Positions 32,425 through 45,287 of a DNA stretch of 64,000 nt are shown one piece after another; the first letter of the stretch is position 1, and each line of letters starts with the position of its first letter. Both the position numbers and the translations under genes were made by a program. Below the pieces are notes generated by a model that saw only the letters and a program-made list of their open reading frames with translations, made no database searches and had not been told where the DNA came from. The DNA lies in assembly GCA_946800325.1 (NCBI GenBank), contig OX326959.1, forward strand, positions 14,476,862 to 14,540,861. Direction: 5' to 3'. The DNA is from Luzula sylvatica. Its lineage: Eukaryota > Streptophyta > Magnoliopsida > Poales > Juncaceae.

Positions 32425-33393
32425 CAGGGCCGGCCCGTGGGCAAGCCCAGCAAACCCAGCAAACCCACGGGTTAGGGCATCAATTTGTTTGGGGGCACCC
32501 GGTTGGATAATATCATATACATGCTGAAATGAATATAATTCAAATAACTAATTTAGCACAGTTGGTATAGTAGTTCGTTGATGATTCTATAGGTGATGGG
32601 TTCAAGTCCGCTATAGAGCAAATTTGCTTCCTTTTGTGTTTTATTTTTCCCTGTTAAATTTACTTTTTATGCTTTTCCTGTTTAACCAAAAAAAATGTTT
32701 CTAAACAATGAATCAATGAAACTTTCCCTATTTAGCCAGTTATTCTTATTTTTTCTTGTACACTTATTTTCACACTCTATAAATATACTGAAGCTTTATT
32801 ATTTATTTTCATTAATGTTTGTTTTCATTATACATAAAGTATTTGTGGAATTTTTCAAAAGAAAAGGGTATTTTTTCAATTAAACTAATACAATTTAGTT
32901 TTCCAGTAGTCTTTCACCTAATTTAGTTTCTTATTTTCCAACAATACATAATATACTTCTTTTTTTAGCCACATCACTTTAAATTTTATTTCATCGTTTG
33001 TGTTCATCAAATTAGTTCTAACTTTCATTACACAATATTTGTGGAATTTTCAAATAAACAAAATATTTTTTTCTATTGAGTCAATCAGTTTATTTTTCAT
33101 CTCACTATTTATATTTCACTTAATTTAGTTTTCATTTTTTAATTGCACATAAGACGCTTGTAGAATTTTCAAAAAAAAAGAAAAAAAAAACCCACCAATA
33201 AAAATGTTAATTTTGTATGTTTTTAGAATAGAAGTGCATAAATTTAATTTTTCTTTTTTTTGGAATATATAACTATATATAAGATTTTATTTATTTTTGT
33301 GTTTTTTATGGATTATAGGGACACTATTTTATGTAATAGTCATTTTTATTTTTGACTCGGGCTAGGGCATCATAATTGCCGGGGCCGGTCCTG
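32425..33393. mobile_element. hAT-like element with CAGGG termini
   Basis: Inverted termini CAGGGCCGGCC and CAGGACCGGCC (10 of 11) are flanked by the 8-bp duplication ATTCCAAC (32417-32424, 33394-33401). The interior is AT-rich and has no transposase. Near 32560-32625 it holds a tRNA-like stretch with a box-B match GGTTCAAGTCC. Length 969 bp, non-autonomous. Confidence 0.85.
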
Positions 33394-33401
33394 ATTCCAA
33401 C

Positions 33402-36400
33402 CATCTTACAATCCAACTATTTGATTGAAATGTCTTGTCCAAATCAACTGAGACTGGTAAATCACGGTCAATTTTGAGACGACAACCCTTAATACTCTTT
33501 GACAATTTTGTGCACTTGCGAGAGTGTTTTCGATTTATATAGGACTCGCACATACGGATACACAACAGTGGATTAAATGTAAGTAACACATATAATACCA
33601 AATCTATTAATTTTTGGTAACACTCAAAATTGATGACGAAATTTGATGAATAATTGTGTGTAGATTTAAGTATCATTTACTCACTAATCAACCGATTCGA
33701 CTTTCACTTTTAATTCTATAATTGATATTTCAGAACTATTGAAAATATTATCAATTTTAAGAAAATCGTATGCATGTTCTAATTTTACTTCATTTGTTTT
33801 TATATTATCAATTTTCACATCATACATAATAAACATTTGACGTCATTTTTTTACAAATTATTTTTAAATTATTCTAAATGAAATAAAAAATAGTAAATAC
33901 TACCAATTTAAACAAACCTAACTATACCAATTCAATACAGTATCGAATTGAAAATACAAAAAACACCGATTCATACCAATCTACTTATACCAATTCAATA
34001 CAATTGAAAATACAAAAACACAGATTCAAAACCAATCTAATTAATACCAATTCAATTTTCAATTCAATACAACTGAAAATACAAAAGACACCAATTCCAT
34101 ACAAACCAAATAAGTACATCTTGTAATCATATTTTGTCCTTGTAGCCTCTTAAGTGGATATTGATGTATAATCTCGATTTTGATAGAACTTGCAAAAACG
34201 TCAGACTAGTCAAATTTGTAAAAATAATATTTCGCCATCCTAGTTGGCAAAACATGATTGTTTTTTTTTTAATTCTTGTACTGACCTGAAAATATGAAGA
34301 ATGAAATTTTAATGTCACCAAGTAAGATGGCGAAACAACATGTACGTGCACGTGAAAATAGTAATCAGACCGTCATAGTGATTAGTTAAATTGATATATA
34401 TTTACGAAGATCATTTATTTCTTCTTATAGCTGAACATTTACTATGGGACGACTTTGATTACTGGAGGAGCATCATAAATTGGGGGTTGTTTAATTAAGG
34501 TAATATGTTCTGTTAAAAACTATATTATTTTGAAGGGTTGTACGTAATGTTGGAGGGACATACATGATATATATTTTGAGATTTTAGTTAATACTCATAT
34601 GTAAATGGACAATTTAATCAAGTGAGTCAAATTTGGGTTGTACTACAAATATATTTTCTCCGTTTCTTTTTTCAAAATAATATATGTATTGATTCTTGGA
34701 AAGATATTTAATTCTTTTTTAACTAATTTCATAATGTTTCAATATAATTGTCTCATTGTCTTTATTTGATTGTGTCAATTTTTATAACTAAGAAACTTTG
34801 TATTTTAAATTTAGGAATTATTATTGTTGTGCATTAATATAATATTTGTGTATCTTGTATTTTTTTAAATTTAGTTCGTCAAGGATGAAGTCTAAGAAAT
34901 TCGACGACTTTTGAACATTAGGCATGATTTGAGTGACTAGCAAAAAGTTGCAATTAAAAAGTGGGATTTGATTATTTTTTTCGTTTAAAAGAGGACCAAT
35001 GTGATGTTCATTTTTTTACTAATCTTTATCATAATATTATAAAAAAAAAATAGTTCATGGATGAATGGGGTGAAGGACTATGAAATATCACTTAATTGAA
35101 TGATCTATTACCACGAGGAGAGAGAATTGCAGGAGAGAAAACAAAGAGAGAATTCCAATGAAAGAGAAAACCAATTGAGGAAAGAGGAACTAGGAAGCAT
35201 TAATTTGAGGAAAAAAAAAATCAAAATTGGGCTGATATTAATTATGAGAAGAAAATTAGGAAATTAATTTAAATGCACAAAACAAACAATACTAAAATGG
35301 AGAAGATAAATACTAGTAAAATTCTATTTTTTGTAATACCCAAATTATCCTTTTCACAAAATGATGTACCATAGAATCACTCATATTTAATCCCTTTTTT
35401 ATGTTATAAATATAAATTTTGTTCTTATTTATACTTTTTTTAGTGTGGATGAAGATCAGTGATATTTATTCCTTGTTTACTATTATTTACACATTTTGTA
35501 ATATTTGTTGTAGAAAAAAAAATATAATACTAGTGTTTTTATCACAAGTCGTTATAAAAAAATATAAAAAGATGAAAATGAAAGGTATAAAACAGTTGTG
35601 GCGTGTGTTAAGAACAGAGTGCGTTAACCGTCCTTTTTTACAAATTTGATCAGCCTGGCTCTATTTCTACCAATTCCATAAAAAACCGAGGTTATATATC
35701 AAAAAATTCAGCCCTTAATGTCAGCACGTAGACGCAGAAAACAGTGTGTGTTTGGCTACTCATATATGAATCCTAAACAATTGGCATTGAAACTATTAAA
35801 ATATGCTTGAAAAGCAAGTTTATGCTAGCATGACCCAAGCATACATATATCTTGTTGATTATGATATAAAGATACACAAAAAAATCGTTCAAGCAAGTTT
35901 ATGCCAGCATGACCCAAGCATACATATATCTTGTTGATTATGATATAAAGATACACAAAAAAAATTGTGCAGCAAGAATTAAAGAAATATTTAAAATATA
36001 TATTTTATGACTTTATGGAAAATTATGATATGTCCCCAATTCGACATAACTTTTGGTGATGACATCATCATCAATTAAAGTTGGGTGAAAAATACTCCCA
36101 ATTTGCACCTCAACTCTTCTTCAATTAATTTTGTATCCAAATTTGATAATTTTAATTAAAATTTAATAATTAGACCATCGATTAGTTTAATTAGAAAGTA
36201 ATTAATTAAAAATTAATTATAGTCATTATTAATTGGAAGAAACTTTTGGATACAAATTGGAGACCCATTTCACTCAAAATGATTTCGTGATATCATATGA
36301 TGATGGCATCACGATTTTGTGGGTGAAATGGGAGAACATAGTAGAATTGCTCTTTATTTATTTGGTATCTTTGGCCTCTACCTTTTGGAATATAAGTTAA

Positions 36401-36430
36401 TTACACCCTTGGATTATATCAACAATGTTC
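33402..36430. other. AT-rich intergenic DNA
   Basis: No gene could be supported. It contains a 79-bp tandem duplication (35813-35891 and 35892-35970) and an imperfect inverted-repeat MITE-like segment at about 36035-36340, with ATGACATCATCAT on one side and its inverted relative on the other. Short ORFs have no family features. Confidence 0.55.
35813..35970. repeat. 79-bp direct tandem duplication
   Basis: Two adjacent copies starting AGCAAGTTTATGC and running through CCCAAGCATACATATATC differ at only a few bases, so the duplication is recent. Confidence 0.92.
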
Positions 36431-37165
36431 TGTTAGTTATATTTCAATAAAATAACCAAATAAATAATTAAATAATTCTTTAAATAAAATAATATGAATA
36501 AAATTCAAGACAAGCCTGGATGTAGCCGCGTGGTCGTGCCACTGCTGCCCTAAAAACAGATTAACGCCCTCTTGTGCAGGGTATTTTCGTTTCTCCATCT
36601 CCAAGATTCTACACCTCGAGAACTCATCTCGCATCCGTTCCGCAAGCACAATCGAGAAAGGATATTCCTCACTTCGAAAGAAATGAAGTCGTGCACCGAA
36701 TTTATCGCACCAAGTTTTATGTTTCTACATGAATACTTTTGTAAGTATTTTGGAAGAGAGAAGATATATTATCTTTATTATTTTCTTTAAAGAGAGAACA
36801 TCACTGAAAGAAGAAGAAAATTATATTGGTTATCTATGCGAATACCTGTTAAATATTGGTTTATTTGTTAACAGTAGATGTCCCATTAATTTCTTCTCAT
36901 TATTATATTATTAAAGAGAGAAATAAGTTTTGGTATTATTTCAATAAAACCGACTAATCATTAATGTCCAGAATAAACAAGGGCCACCTTAAATTCAAAT
37001 AACCATTAATAATTCTTCTTTTATATAATTCTATATTAATCAGAATATTTTGCTATTTTATTTCTCAATCATTTATAGCATATGAAAAATATCCAATAAT
37101 TAATATTGGACCAAATATATAAAGTTTTTAAATTTAGTATTATTTTGTAATAAAATAATACAACA
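36431..37165 (-). repeat. LTR, left copy of non-coding element
   Basis: 735 bp, same length as 40314-41048. The short ORFs inside are mirrored in the other copy and have no recognisable domain. Confidence 0.88.
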
Positions 37166-37194
37166 TTCGCCCTCAATTTTTAAACTTTTATATA

Positions 37195-37456
37195 TGGGTG
37201 CTTCTATCATACACCAATTTCCTTATCATACACCCATTTTCAAGGGTATTTGGAGTAATTATCCATTTATAAATATTTAAGGTAAGATATCAAATAAATT
37301 TATCAATTAATGTTTAACTAAATTAGAATTTTTTGTTGTTCATTTAAACCAAAATTTCCATAAAAGATAAATTTTATGCTACACCCTTTTACAAATATAA
37401 TTAATTGCTAAAATACTCAAAATACCTTTGTAAAAGGGTGTATGATAGAACTCCCC
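37195..37456. mobile_element. MITE inside the non-coding LTR element
   Basis: Inverted ends: left TGCTTCTATCATACACC, right GGTGTATGATAGAACTCC, about 260 bp, AT-rich and non-coding, just inside the left LTR. Confidence 0.7.
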
Positions 37457-40313
37457 TTTATATATAACATTTTCTTTCCTCCAAAACTCAGTATCTACAC
37501 TATGCATTGTTATGGGTGAACGTGACCTTGAACCCACACTTAGTGTTGATCATATATGATTGAGACTGCATGGTGAACTAGGTCTTGAACCATACGTCAT
37601 TCAACCAATATTCTACAATCATACACATAGTAGGAAAAATTCATTGGTGCTTTTGCGGGTGTGCGCTATTTATGGTCATGCGCTAACCTTGATTTTCATG
37701 AGAATATATTAGGATCCTGCCCGTATCCCTTAGTCGCGGCCCACGACAATTCTCACATAGGTAATTCCTCAAAGAATATACGGTGTGGAAATATACTCCT
37801 TAAATTATTTAATATAATATATACATTTTATGTATATTTTCTTTTGGAATTATTATGAATAATAATATTCAACCTAACCATCACCTTAAAACACTTCACC
37901 ATAGGGATGGGCACAGACTTTTCGAGTCTAAATTGTGTTTCAAAAGTATCACATCAGTCGCTTCGTTCACCCCTTTAACCATTTGTCCGGACCAGCCAAT
38001 CACAATGGTAGGGACCCCACTCCTGGTGACTAATTATATGGGCATAAGCCTCATCCCCCTCGATGAACAAGATCTTGTAGGATCTTTTGATCGGCTAAAC
38101 TATTTTCCAATCATATACAATTTAGTGATATCACACTTTATTTATTATTTCGCGCGTTTTAGTATTTAGCATATATGTGTCTATTTATTTTATGATTCAT
38201 AATTTATTGATTGATCAGATCAATAATTTTACTTGAATCAAAATGCATGCTAATTATTTAGGCACTTATAGGAATTTTTTTTTATTTTTTTATGCTAAAT
38301 TCCAAAGCCAATTTTAGGCAAGTATTTTTTTTTTTTAATTGAATGTTCATTTCATTATTGATATAATATTATCTTTACTAATATTTTGCATATAGATATT
38401 ATTTATGAAAATGTCATCATTAATAATACTCAAAACTAGGATAATATATTTTTTATCCATATTGGATCGCAAATAATTAGTGAAATCTAGATTAATATAA
38501 AATAAAATCCATATTAGCTGAGAATTAATTAATGAAACTCGAATTCATATGAAGAGGTAATTTGTAGTCAAACTTCACTTATTAATTTTATTTTATGTTT
38601 TCATTGGAAATGATCCCTGAAGAGGAATCAAAATAACGAGATTTTGTCTCATAATTATCAGATAATTTATTTTTATATATCTACCAGTTATATATATAAT
38701 TTATGTACAATCTCATGAAAGTCAATTATTAATAATAGATATATGTACAATTTAATGAACGTCTTTTATTACTAATAATAGATATATACTAATATACCTC
38801 ATTCAAGAATTTAGAAATATATATTGAATTTAATGAGAAAAATCATTAAAGGTTTCTTTTTATTTAATTGACTAAATGAAATCAACATAGCAACCATTTA
38901 ATTTGTTTTAATTGCCTTGTCATCAAAATAAACTGAAATTAAAAAGATTGAATACTCCTTTTTATATTACGGTTATTATTTTCAATAACATATATGAGTT
39001 AATTAGTCTCATTTAATATATATAAAATATATATTTTTTTTATTTGATATAACTTGTTAGGTTCTTTTTTCTTCTAACAGAACAAATAAAAAAAATTATT
39101 TTCTTTGTTCGTATGTATATTAATATGCATCTTTATTTCCAAATCAGCAATCAGAAAATAAAGTTGCTTGTATATAAAATAATGAACCAAATATCAGTTA
39201 TAGAGAATTATCAAAGCTATTTTAATAAAATACAAACAAATGTAGATGAAAAGAATTTGTGATTTATTTTTGTCACAATTCATGTCCTTCATTTAGTATT
39301 TTAATATCCTTAAATGCTCTCTTTAATATTTTAATATTTGTAATACCAGATTGTACTGATAATTTTGATATTATTTCAATAATCAAATTGCAGTAATTAA
39401 ATTTGAATAATTTAGTATATATTATTTATGACTAAATAATATATGTATATATATTTTCTGTTTCAAATGTAAAGTCATTTATACCGACTTTATAATTTCA
39501 CTTCCAAATGTAAAGTCATTGACAAATACATAAGAATCTTGAATGATTAAATGATTTATAATCTTCAAGATGTATAATTAGTCTATTTTAATTATATTAT
39601 TAATTCATTTCAGAATTATAATATAGACTTCAACAAAATTCTTAATAAGTGGAGATAGGAATGCTTAGAACAAATATGACTATCAGCTCCATAATCAAAC
39701 CACATATCTAAATCTAAAGAGGTATACAATTAACCAAACTTTAGAATTAATTTAGATCTTATAATCATGTTTCGTAATCACATTACAAATCTAAATAGGT
39801 ATAAAATTGACCAAACTTTAGAATTGATTTAGATCTTACATCCATGATCCATGTCATTTTTCATTAAAACATTTGCATGTTGTTTGTAAATCATATCTCG
39901 AATAAAATTTGTATGAGACTTCATCTGAAATCGTTAATCAAATTTGATCAACTATTTCAATGTCATTTAACATAATGAAAAGTCTCCAATTGTCAGTTGT
40001 AATTTCAAATTAAAATTTGCTCAATCATAAATAATGGATTTAACTACACCAAAATTGAAGAGCCTCAATTTCAATTTGATTTATTTATTATTTATTTTCC
40101 TTGGTTTAAGATCTCAATAATTTAATTCCAGATCAATACACTGTTGTAATATTTCTGAACAATAGAAAATATATTATTTGATCTGCATATTGACAACAGA
40201 CTTTACGTGTTGTTATTTGAAATCAAAAGTAAATAATTTATTAAAGAGAAGTATGAGATCTCTACCAGAAACATATAATTTTTTTTATTAGATTAATTAA
40301 TCTGTCTTTAGAT

Positions 40314-41048
40314 TGTTGGTTATATTTCAATAAAATAACCAAATAAATAATATAAATAATTATTTAAATAAAATAATATGAATAAAATTCAAGACAAGTC
40401 TGGATGTAGCCGCGCGGTCGTGCCACTGCTGCCCTAAAGATAGATTAATGTCCTCTTGTGCAGGATATTTCCGTTTCTCCATCTCCAAAATTCTACACCT
40501 CGAGAACTTATCTCGTATCCGTTCCGTAAGTACAATCGAGAAAGGATATTTTTCACTTCGAAAGAAATGAAGTCGTGCACCGAATTGATCGAACCAAGTT
40601 TTATGTTTCTACATGAATACTTTTGTAAGTATTTTGGAAGAGAGAAGATATATTATCTTTATTATTTTTTTAAAGAGAGAACATCAGTGAAAGAAGAAGA
40701 AAATTATATTGGTTATCTATGCGAATACCTGTTAAATATTGGTTTATTTGTTAACAGTAGATGTCCCATTAATTTCTTCTCATTATTATATTATTAAAGA
40801 GAGAAATAAGTTTTGGTTTTATTTCAATAAAACCGATTAATTATTAATGTCCAAAATAAACAAGGGCCACCTTAAATTCAAATAACCATTAATAATTTTT
40901 TCTTTTATATATTCTATATTAATCAGAATATTTTGCTATTTTATTTCTCAATCATTTATAGCATATGAAAAATATCCAATAATTAATATTGGACCAAATA
41001 TATAAAGTTTTTAAATTTAGTATTATTTTGTAATAAAATAATACAACA
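40314..41048 (-). repeat. LTR, right copy of non-coding element
   Basis: 735 bp partner of 36431-37165. It lies immediately upstream of the PDR pseudogene 2 core promoter and could supply or silence regulatory sequence. Confidence 0.88.
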
Positions 41049-41100
41049 TGTTCTTATAGCATTAATTTAAGGAAAACTTAAACACAAAATAAAGCCTCCT

Positions 41101-41112
41101 TCTATAAATTTA
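41101..41112 (+). promoter_or_regulatory. Candidate TATA box of PDR pseudogene 2
   Basis: CTATAAATTTAG lies about 60 bp upstream of the ATG at 41164 and only about 55 bp from the LTR. Position and sequence fit a plant core promoter, but more distal elements have been displaced by the insertion. Confidence 0.4.
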
Positions 41113-41163
41113 GAACCATTAACAGGAGAAAATCTTGTAACTTTCCCACAGGATCAACTTCCA

Positions 41164-41542
41164 ATGGAACAAAAAAAAATACAGATAACTGAAATAGACT
41201 CACCTGGTAACAGTTTGGAGGAAATAGATAGGATAATAAAAGCCAGTGCTGGTTCGATTTTTCGGCAAAGTTTTCGGCAAAGTTTCGGTGGTAGTTCCAG
41301 ACAAGAAGCGATTGAAGATGAGTATGAACTCCAATGGGCAGCAATTGAGAGGTTGCCTACGTTTACAAGGCTGCGAACCTCTCTTTTCGATGGTGATGAA
41401 GAGAAAGAGAAGGAGAAGAAGGTGGTTGATGTGACCAAGTTGGATGCAATAGAGAGAAGGTCGTTAATCGAAAAGTTGATCCAGCATATAGAGAGAGAGA
41501 TAATTTGAAGCTACTTAAAAAACAAAGAGAGAGGATCGACAG
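41164..41542 (+). pseudogene. Pseudogene 2: exon 1 (N-terminal cytosolic segment)
   Basis: Starts at ATG 41164 (MEQKKIQITEIDSPG) and contains the PDR N-terminal signature DEYELQWAAIERLPTFTRLR, then VVDVTKLDAIERRSLIEKLI. At a GA run near 41490-41503 the frame closes with a TGA, although the following bases in another frame encode DNLKLLKKQRERIDR up to a good donor at 41543. One base has evidently been lost in the repeat. Repeated RQSFRQSF near residue 34 is a small internal duplication. Confidence 0.9.
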
Positions 41543-41730
41543 GTAATTTTCTCGAGCAATTTGCACTTTTCGACGTAAAAGGCATAATTGCCTAATATGT
41601 TTTCCCTTGCAACAATAAAAATTTATGCTTTATAACGATAAAATACACTAAAATACTTTCTAAAAATATGGGAAAATATATTTGAAATAATGACAAGAAG
41701 TACAAATACATACTAAAAATATGGGAAAAT

Positions 41731-42008
41731 ATATTTGGCCCCCCAAACTCATATCAAGCTCCTTGATGAGGTGACAAAAATGAATTAGGTGGATTGATTA
41801 GTCTATCTTATTGATTCAATTAATTGTTAATTGACATGTTTAATTCACACATCAATCAATTATATTAGTACATATTAATTGACGTGTCAATTCAATTAAA
41901 CGGTCAATTAAATCGCTAATCGAATCAATTAATAATATTGATCAATCCATTTAACCTTCTCTTGCCATCTCATCAAGGCTATTTTTTGTGTTTGAGGGGC
42001 TCCATATA
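41731..42008. mobile_element. MITE-like inverted-repeat element in intron
   Basis: Ends about 45 bp long are inverted and imperfect: left ATATTTGGCCCCCCAAACTC, right GTTTGAGGGGCTCCATATAT, each followed inward by a CTTGATGAG block. No coding sequence. Confidence 0.65.
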
Positions 42009-42116
42009 TAACCCTTAAAAATATATATAATGTATAAAATATATACTTAAAGTATAATCAAAATAAATAATATCATAGTAAATTAGATATATGATTTTTT
42101 TTGTTGAGGTTATATG

Positions 42117-42875
42117 CAGGGCCGGACCGGCAATTTTAGTGGCCTTAGACAAAAATAAATAAAAAATAATATTATGTCAAGAAAGCATAAAAATTATCAT
42201 TAAAATTAATACAAAATATATTCGAAATAATTCGAAAGTCCTAATTAAACCCTAAATTGAGAGAAAATTATACCCTAATTCAAGTCCTAATTAAGCCCTA
42301 ATTAAGCCCTAATTCGACCTAATTTGAGAGAAAATCAAGTCTAATTGCGTCCAATTAAGTCCTAATTAAGCCCTAACGAAATGAATGAATACAAATTAGA
42401 GTTTAAAAATAATTAAGCCCTAATTACGCACCAATCTAAGAAGAAATTCGATCCGCACCAATCTAAACAGAAAAATTCCCAAATCGCAATCTCAAAAATC
42501 AGATCCCAAATCGCAGTCGTAAAAATCTCGCGTCCAGCCTCCAATCGCCGCCTCCTGGCTCCAAATCCGCACCAGTCGCGTCGCTGGCTAAGTCAAGTTT
42601 CACCGTCGTTGGCTGGCTCAATCGCTGCCTCCAATCGCCGCCTCCAATCTCGCGTGCGCCTCTCACGTCGAGTTTCGCCGTTGCGTCGCTGGCTCAGTCG
42701 CTGGCTTCACATAAGTTTCTTTTTTTCTATTTCTTTACTTTTTCTTTAGTTCATGGGCCAAAAAAATAATGTGGGCTTATATCCTATAATCTTATGTATA
42801 AAATATTGTGGCCTTTTCTATTTAAGTGGTCTTTGACATTTGTTTCTTGTGCCAAAAGGGAGGGCCGGGCCTGCG
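42117..42875. mobile_element. Possible hAT-like element, no duplication found
   Basis: Left end CAGGGCCGGACCGG and right end AGGGCCGGGCCTG (inverted CAGGCCCGG) recall the CAGGGCCGG termini of the hAT at 32425. The interior has a run of AATTAAGCCCTAATT repeats and a CG-rich part. Flanking 8-bp duplications could not be matched, so this is less sure. Confidence 0.5.
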
Positions 42876-43073
42876 CCTGATCAAAAGCACACTAAATGTC
42901 CAAAGAGACTCCCAAAACCCGCTCATACTTTTATTATTCTTTAAATTTATCTTTTTTAAGTCTAGGATTTATGTGTACTTATCTTATTCATTTGATTTGA
43001 ATTTAGTACCCAACATTACAGAACATATAAATTATCACCTATTTAATTTTAGAAAAACTGTACTTTTTCCCAG

Positions 43074-44947
43074 ATTTCACCGTCCTAGACTTAAGGGAAA
43101 CCCTTACCTACACTATGGAATTCATTTGTGAGCACAATCATGGTATGTATGTATAAATCATTATTGATTATTATTGGAGTTAAATTTTAAAAATCTTTTT
43201 TTTAATCTGAATAGGGTTTGAAAAGAACGGTGGGGTTAAACCGAGAAGAAACAAAAATCACTATTTTAAAAGGCATTAGTGGTATTATCAAGCCAGCTCG
43301 GTAAAAATCTCCTCTCACTATTTTGAATTAATGTTCTATTCTATTTCCATGAACCGAAATGAATTGTTCGGATATTATTTTTATTGAAATTAATGTTCTT
43401 TAATTTATCTATTTATATATAATAGAGGTGTGTGTATGATTGCCTTATCCAAACCGTAAAGAGTTGTACGTTAGAAGATGCATGAGAAACTATAAATGTT
43501 TCGTAGCTTTTATATTTTGAAAAAAACATTAGATCACAAACAAAGTGTGCCTCCAAAAAAATATGACCAAAAAGTGATTCAAAAATAATGAACTAAAGAG
43601 TAAAGTGTGTTTTAAACAAATTCTCCCTTATTTATAAGTTTATATTTATTCATCCCTCTCTACTAGAAATATCAATACAAACCGATAAATCAAATCCTAA
43701 ATCTCAACAAATTGTTATCAGAGTTACGTTGTTTGCGAGTTTGTAGAAGTATCATGTACCTTTTGCATCATTTGAAATATTATGTACTTTTTTTAGAATA
43801 ACACTTGTGCTTGAACCTCCGGGATGTGGAAAAACCACTCTCTTGCAAACACTAGCTCAAAAGCTAGACAAATCTCTCCATGTAAAACATATGGAACATT
43901 TCATTTTCCCACCTACATTTGTATGCAATTACAAAATAAGATCTATGAATTTTTTGGGTTTACTATATTTTCAATTAGGTAAGTGGGGAAATTAGCTACA
44001 ATGGGTATGAGCTGAACGAATTTGTACCGGAAAAGACATCGGCGTATATAAGCCAATATGACCTCCACGTTCCTGGAATGACAGTCCGAGAAACTTTGAA
44101 CTTTTCTGCAAGATTTCAAGGTGTCGGTAGCCGTACTGGTTATTTAATCTATTCATTCTGCCAAATATTATTATGAGATTTTTACAAAAGAAAATTTTAA
44201 CATGACATTACTAATTTTCTTTTCAGAAATTATGGAGGAGGTAATAAAAAGAGAGAAGCAAGAAGGAGTAACTCCCGATCACGACATCGACACGTACATG
44301 AAAGTACAACGTTCAACCATTTTCATTCCCCTTATTAATATCTTTTAAGGGACTAGAGGGAATAAAACTAATTTCACTAAATGATTCGTTAATTATTTCG
44401 CTTTATGTTTTAGGCAATATCTTTTAAGGGACTAGAGGGAAGCCTTCAGACTGACTATATCATGAAGGTCGTACTTTTTTTCTTCTCTTTCACTTTCAAA
44501 TTACAAAATCTTTAAAATTTAAAAGTGATTTCTTTATAATTGGTTTTTTACTAGATTATGGGGCTAGACATTTGTGCCGATACAATGGTAGGGGATGCTA
44601 TGAGAAGAGGAATCTCTGGCGGTGAGAAAAAAAGACTAACCACAGCGGAGATGATTGTAGGCCCGTTGAAAGTTCTATTCATGGACGAAATATCAACCGG
44701 ACTCGACAGCTCCACAACGTACCAAATAGTCTCGTGTCTACAACAACTAGCACACATAATAGAGTCCACCGTCATTATTTCTCTACTCCAACCCGCACCC
44801 GAAACTTACGAGTTATTCGATGACATCATACTGATGTCAGAAGGAAAAATTGTGTATCATGGTCCGAGAATACTTATTCTAGATTTTTTCGAAACGTGGG
44901 GGTTTACTTGTCCAGAAAGAAAAGGCGCTGCGGGTTTTCTTCAAGAG
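43074..44947 (+). pseudogene. Pseudogene 2: NBD1 exons
   Basis: Exons: 43074-43142 (short, reading frame uncertain), 43215-43300 (ITILKGISGIIKPAR), 43797-43881 (P-loop), 43979-44138 ([33 protein letters not shown]), 44227-44303, 44414-44467 and 44555-44947. The last holds the signature ISGGEKKR, Walker [16 protein letters not shown] and the H-loop region [16 protein letters not shown]. The P-loop reads EPPGCGKTT, so the first invariant Gly is Glu. In PDR proteins NBD1 is often degenerate elsewhere, but this Gly is normally kept. Confidence 0.9.
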
Positions 44948-45005
44948 GTGGTTATTAAAAATTGTGAAATTTTGTTGTGTTGTCTTGATGTAATATTTTG
45001 CGCAG

Positions 45006-45287
45006 GTTATTTCCAGAAAAGATCAAGGGCAGTACTGGAACAGACAACACGAAGAATACAAATATATAACTGCAGAGGAACTCGTACGAAAATTCAAATC
45101 GTACCAAGTAGGTCAGAGTCTGTCTGAGGAATTATCAAAAGAATATGGCAAGTCGAATTGTCATAAAAGCGCGCTTTCATTCAGCATGTATTCTTTGTCC
45201 AAATGGGAGCTTTTGAAGGCTTGTTTTGCCAGAGAGATACTGCTTATGAAAAGAAACTCGTTCATTTACATTTTCAAATCCTTTCAG
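45006..45287 (+). pseudogene. Pseudogene 2: exon joining NBD1 to TMD1
   Basis: Encodes [20 protein letters not shown], then [20 protein letters not shown] and KWELLKACFAREILLMKRNS, followed by FIYIFKSFQ entering the first membrane helix. It is intact here, which makes the 70-bp deletion in the minus-strand copy obvious. Confidence 0.92.

Larger units (their letters stand above)
36431..41048 (-). mobile_element. Non-coding LTR retroelement (LARD-like)
   Basis: Two 735-bp LTRs (36431-37165 and 40314-41048), starting TGTTAG/TGTTGG and ending TACAACA, are flanked by the duplication TGTTC (36426-36430, 41049-41053). The internal 3.1 kb has no gag or pol frame and is very AT-rich. Minus orientation is suggested by a G-rich tract (GAGGGCGAA) next to the left LTR, but no initiator-Met primer site was found, so strand is tentative. 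The LTRs differ by more than those of the Sirevirus-like copies, so it is older. It ends 115 bp before the ATG of the PDR copy on the right. Confidence 0.88.
41543..43073 (+). other. Intron 1 region with a MITE and a hAT-like element
   Basis: Contains inverted-repeat elements at 41731-42008 and about 42117-42875. The exon normally encoding the VEVRFE region of PDR proteins is not recognisable here or is reduced to the next short exon. The remainder is AT-rich. Confidence 0.5.

Noticed and set aside
33362..33676. Missing N-terminal exons of PDR pseudogene 1
   Set aside because: The minus-strand frame there has no PDR motif (no WAALERLP or P-loop block) and crosses the hAT terminus.
36437..36914. 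Conserved ORFs duplicated at 40456-40797
   Set aside because: They are conserved only because they lie in the two LTRs of one element. No domain is recognisable.
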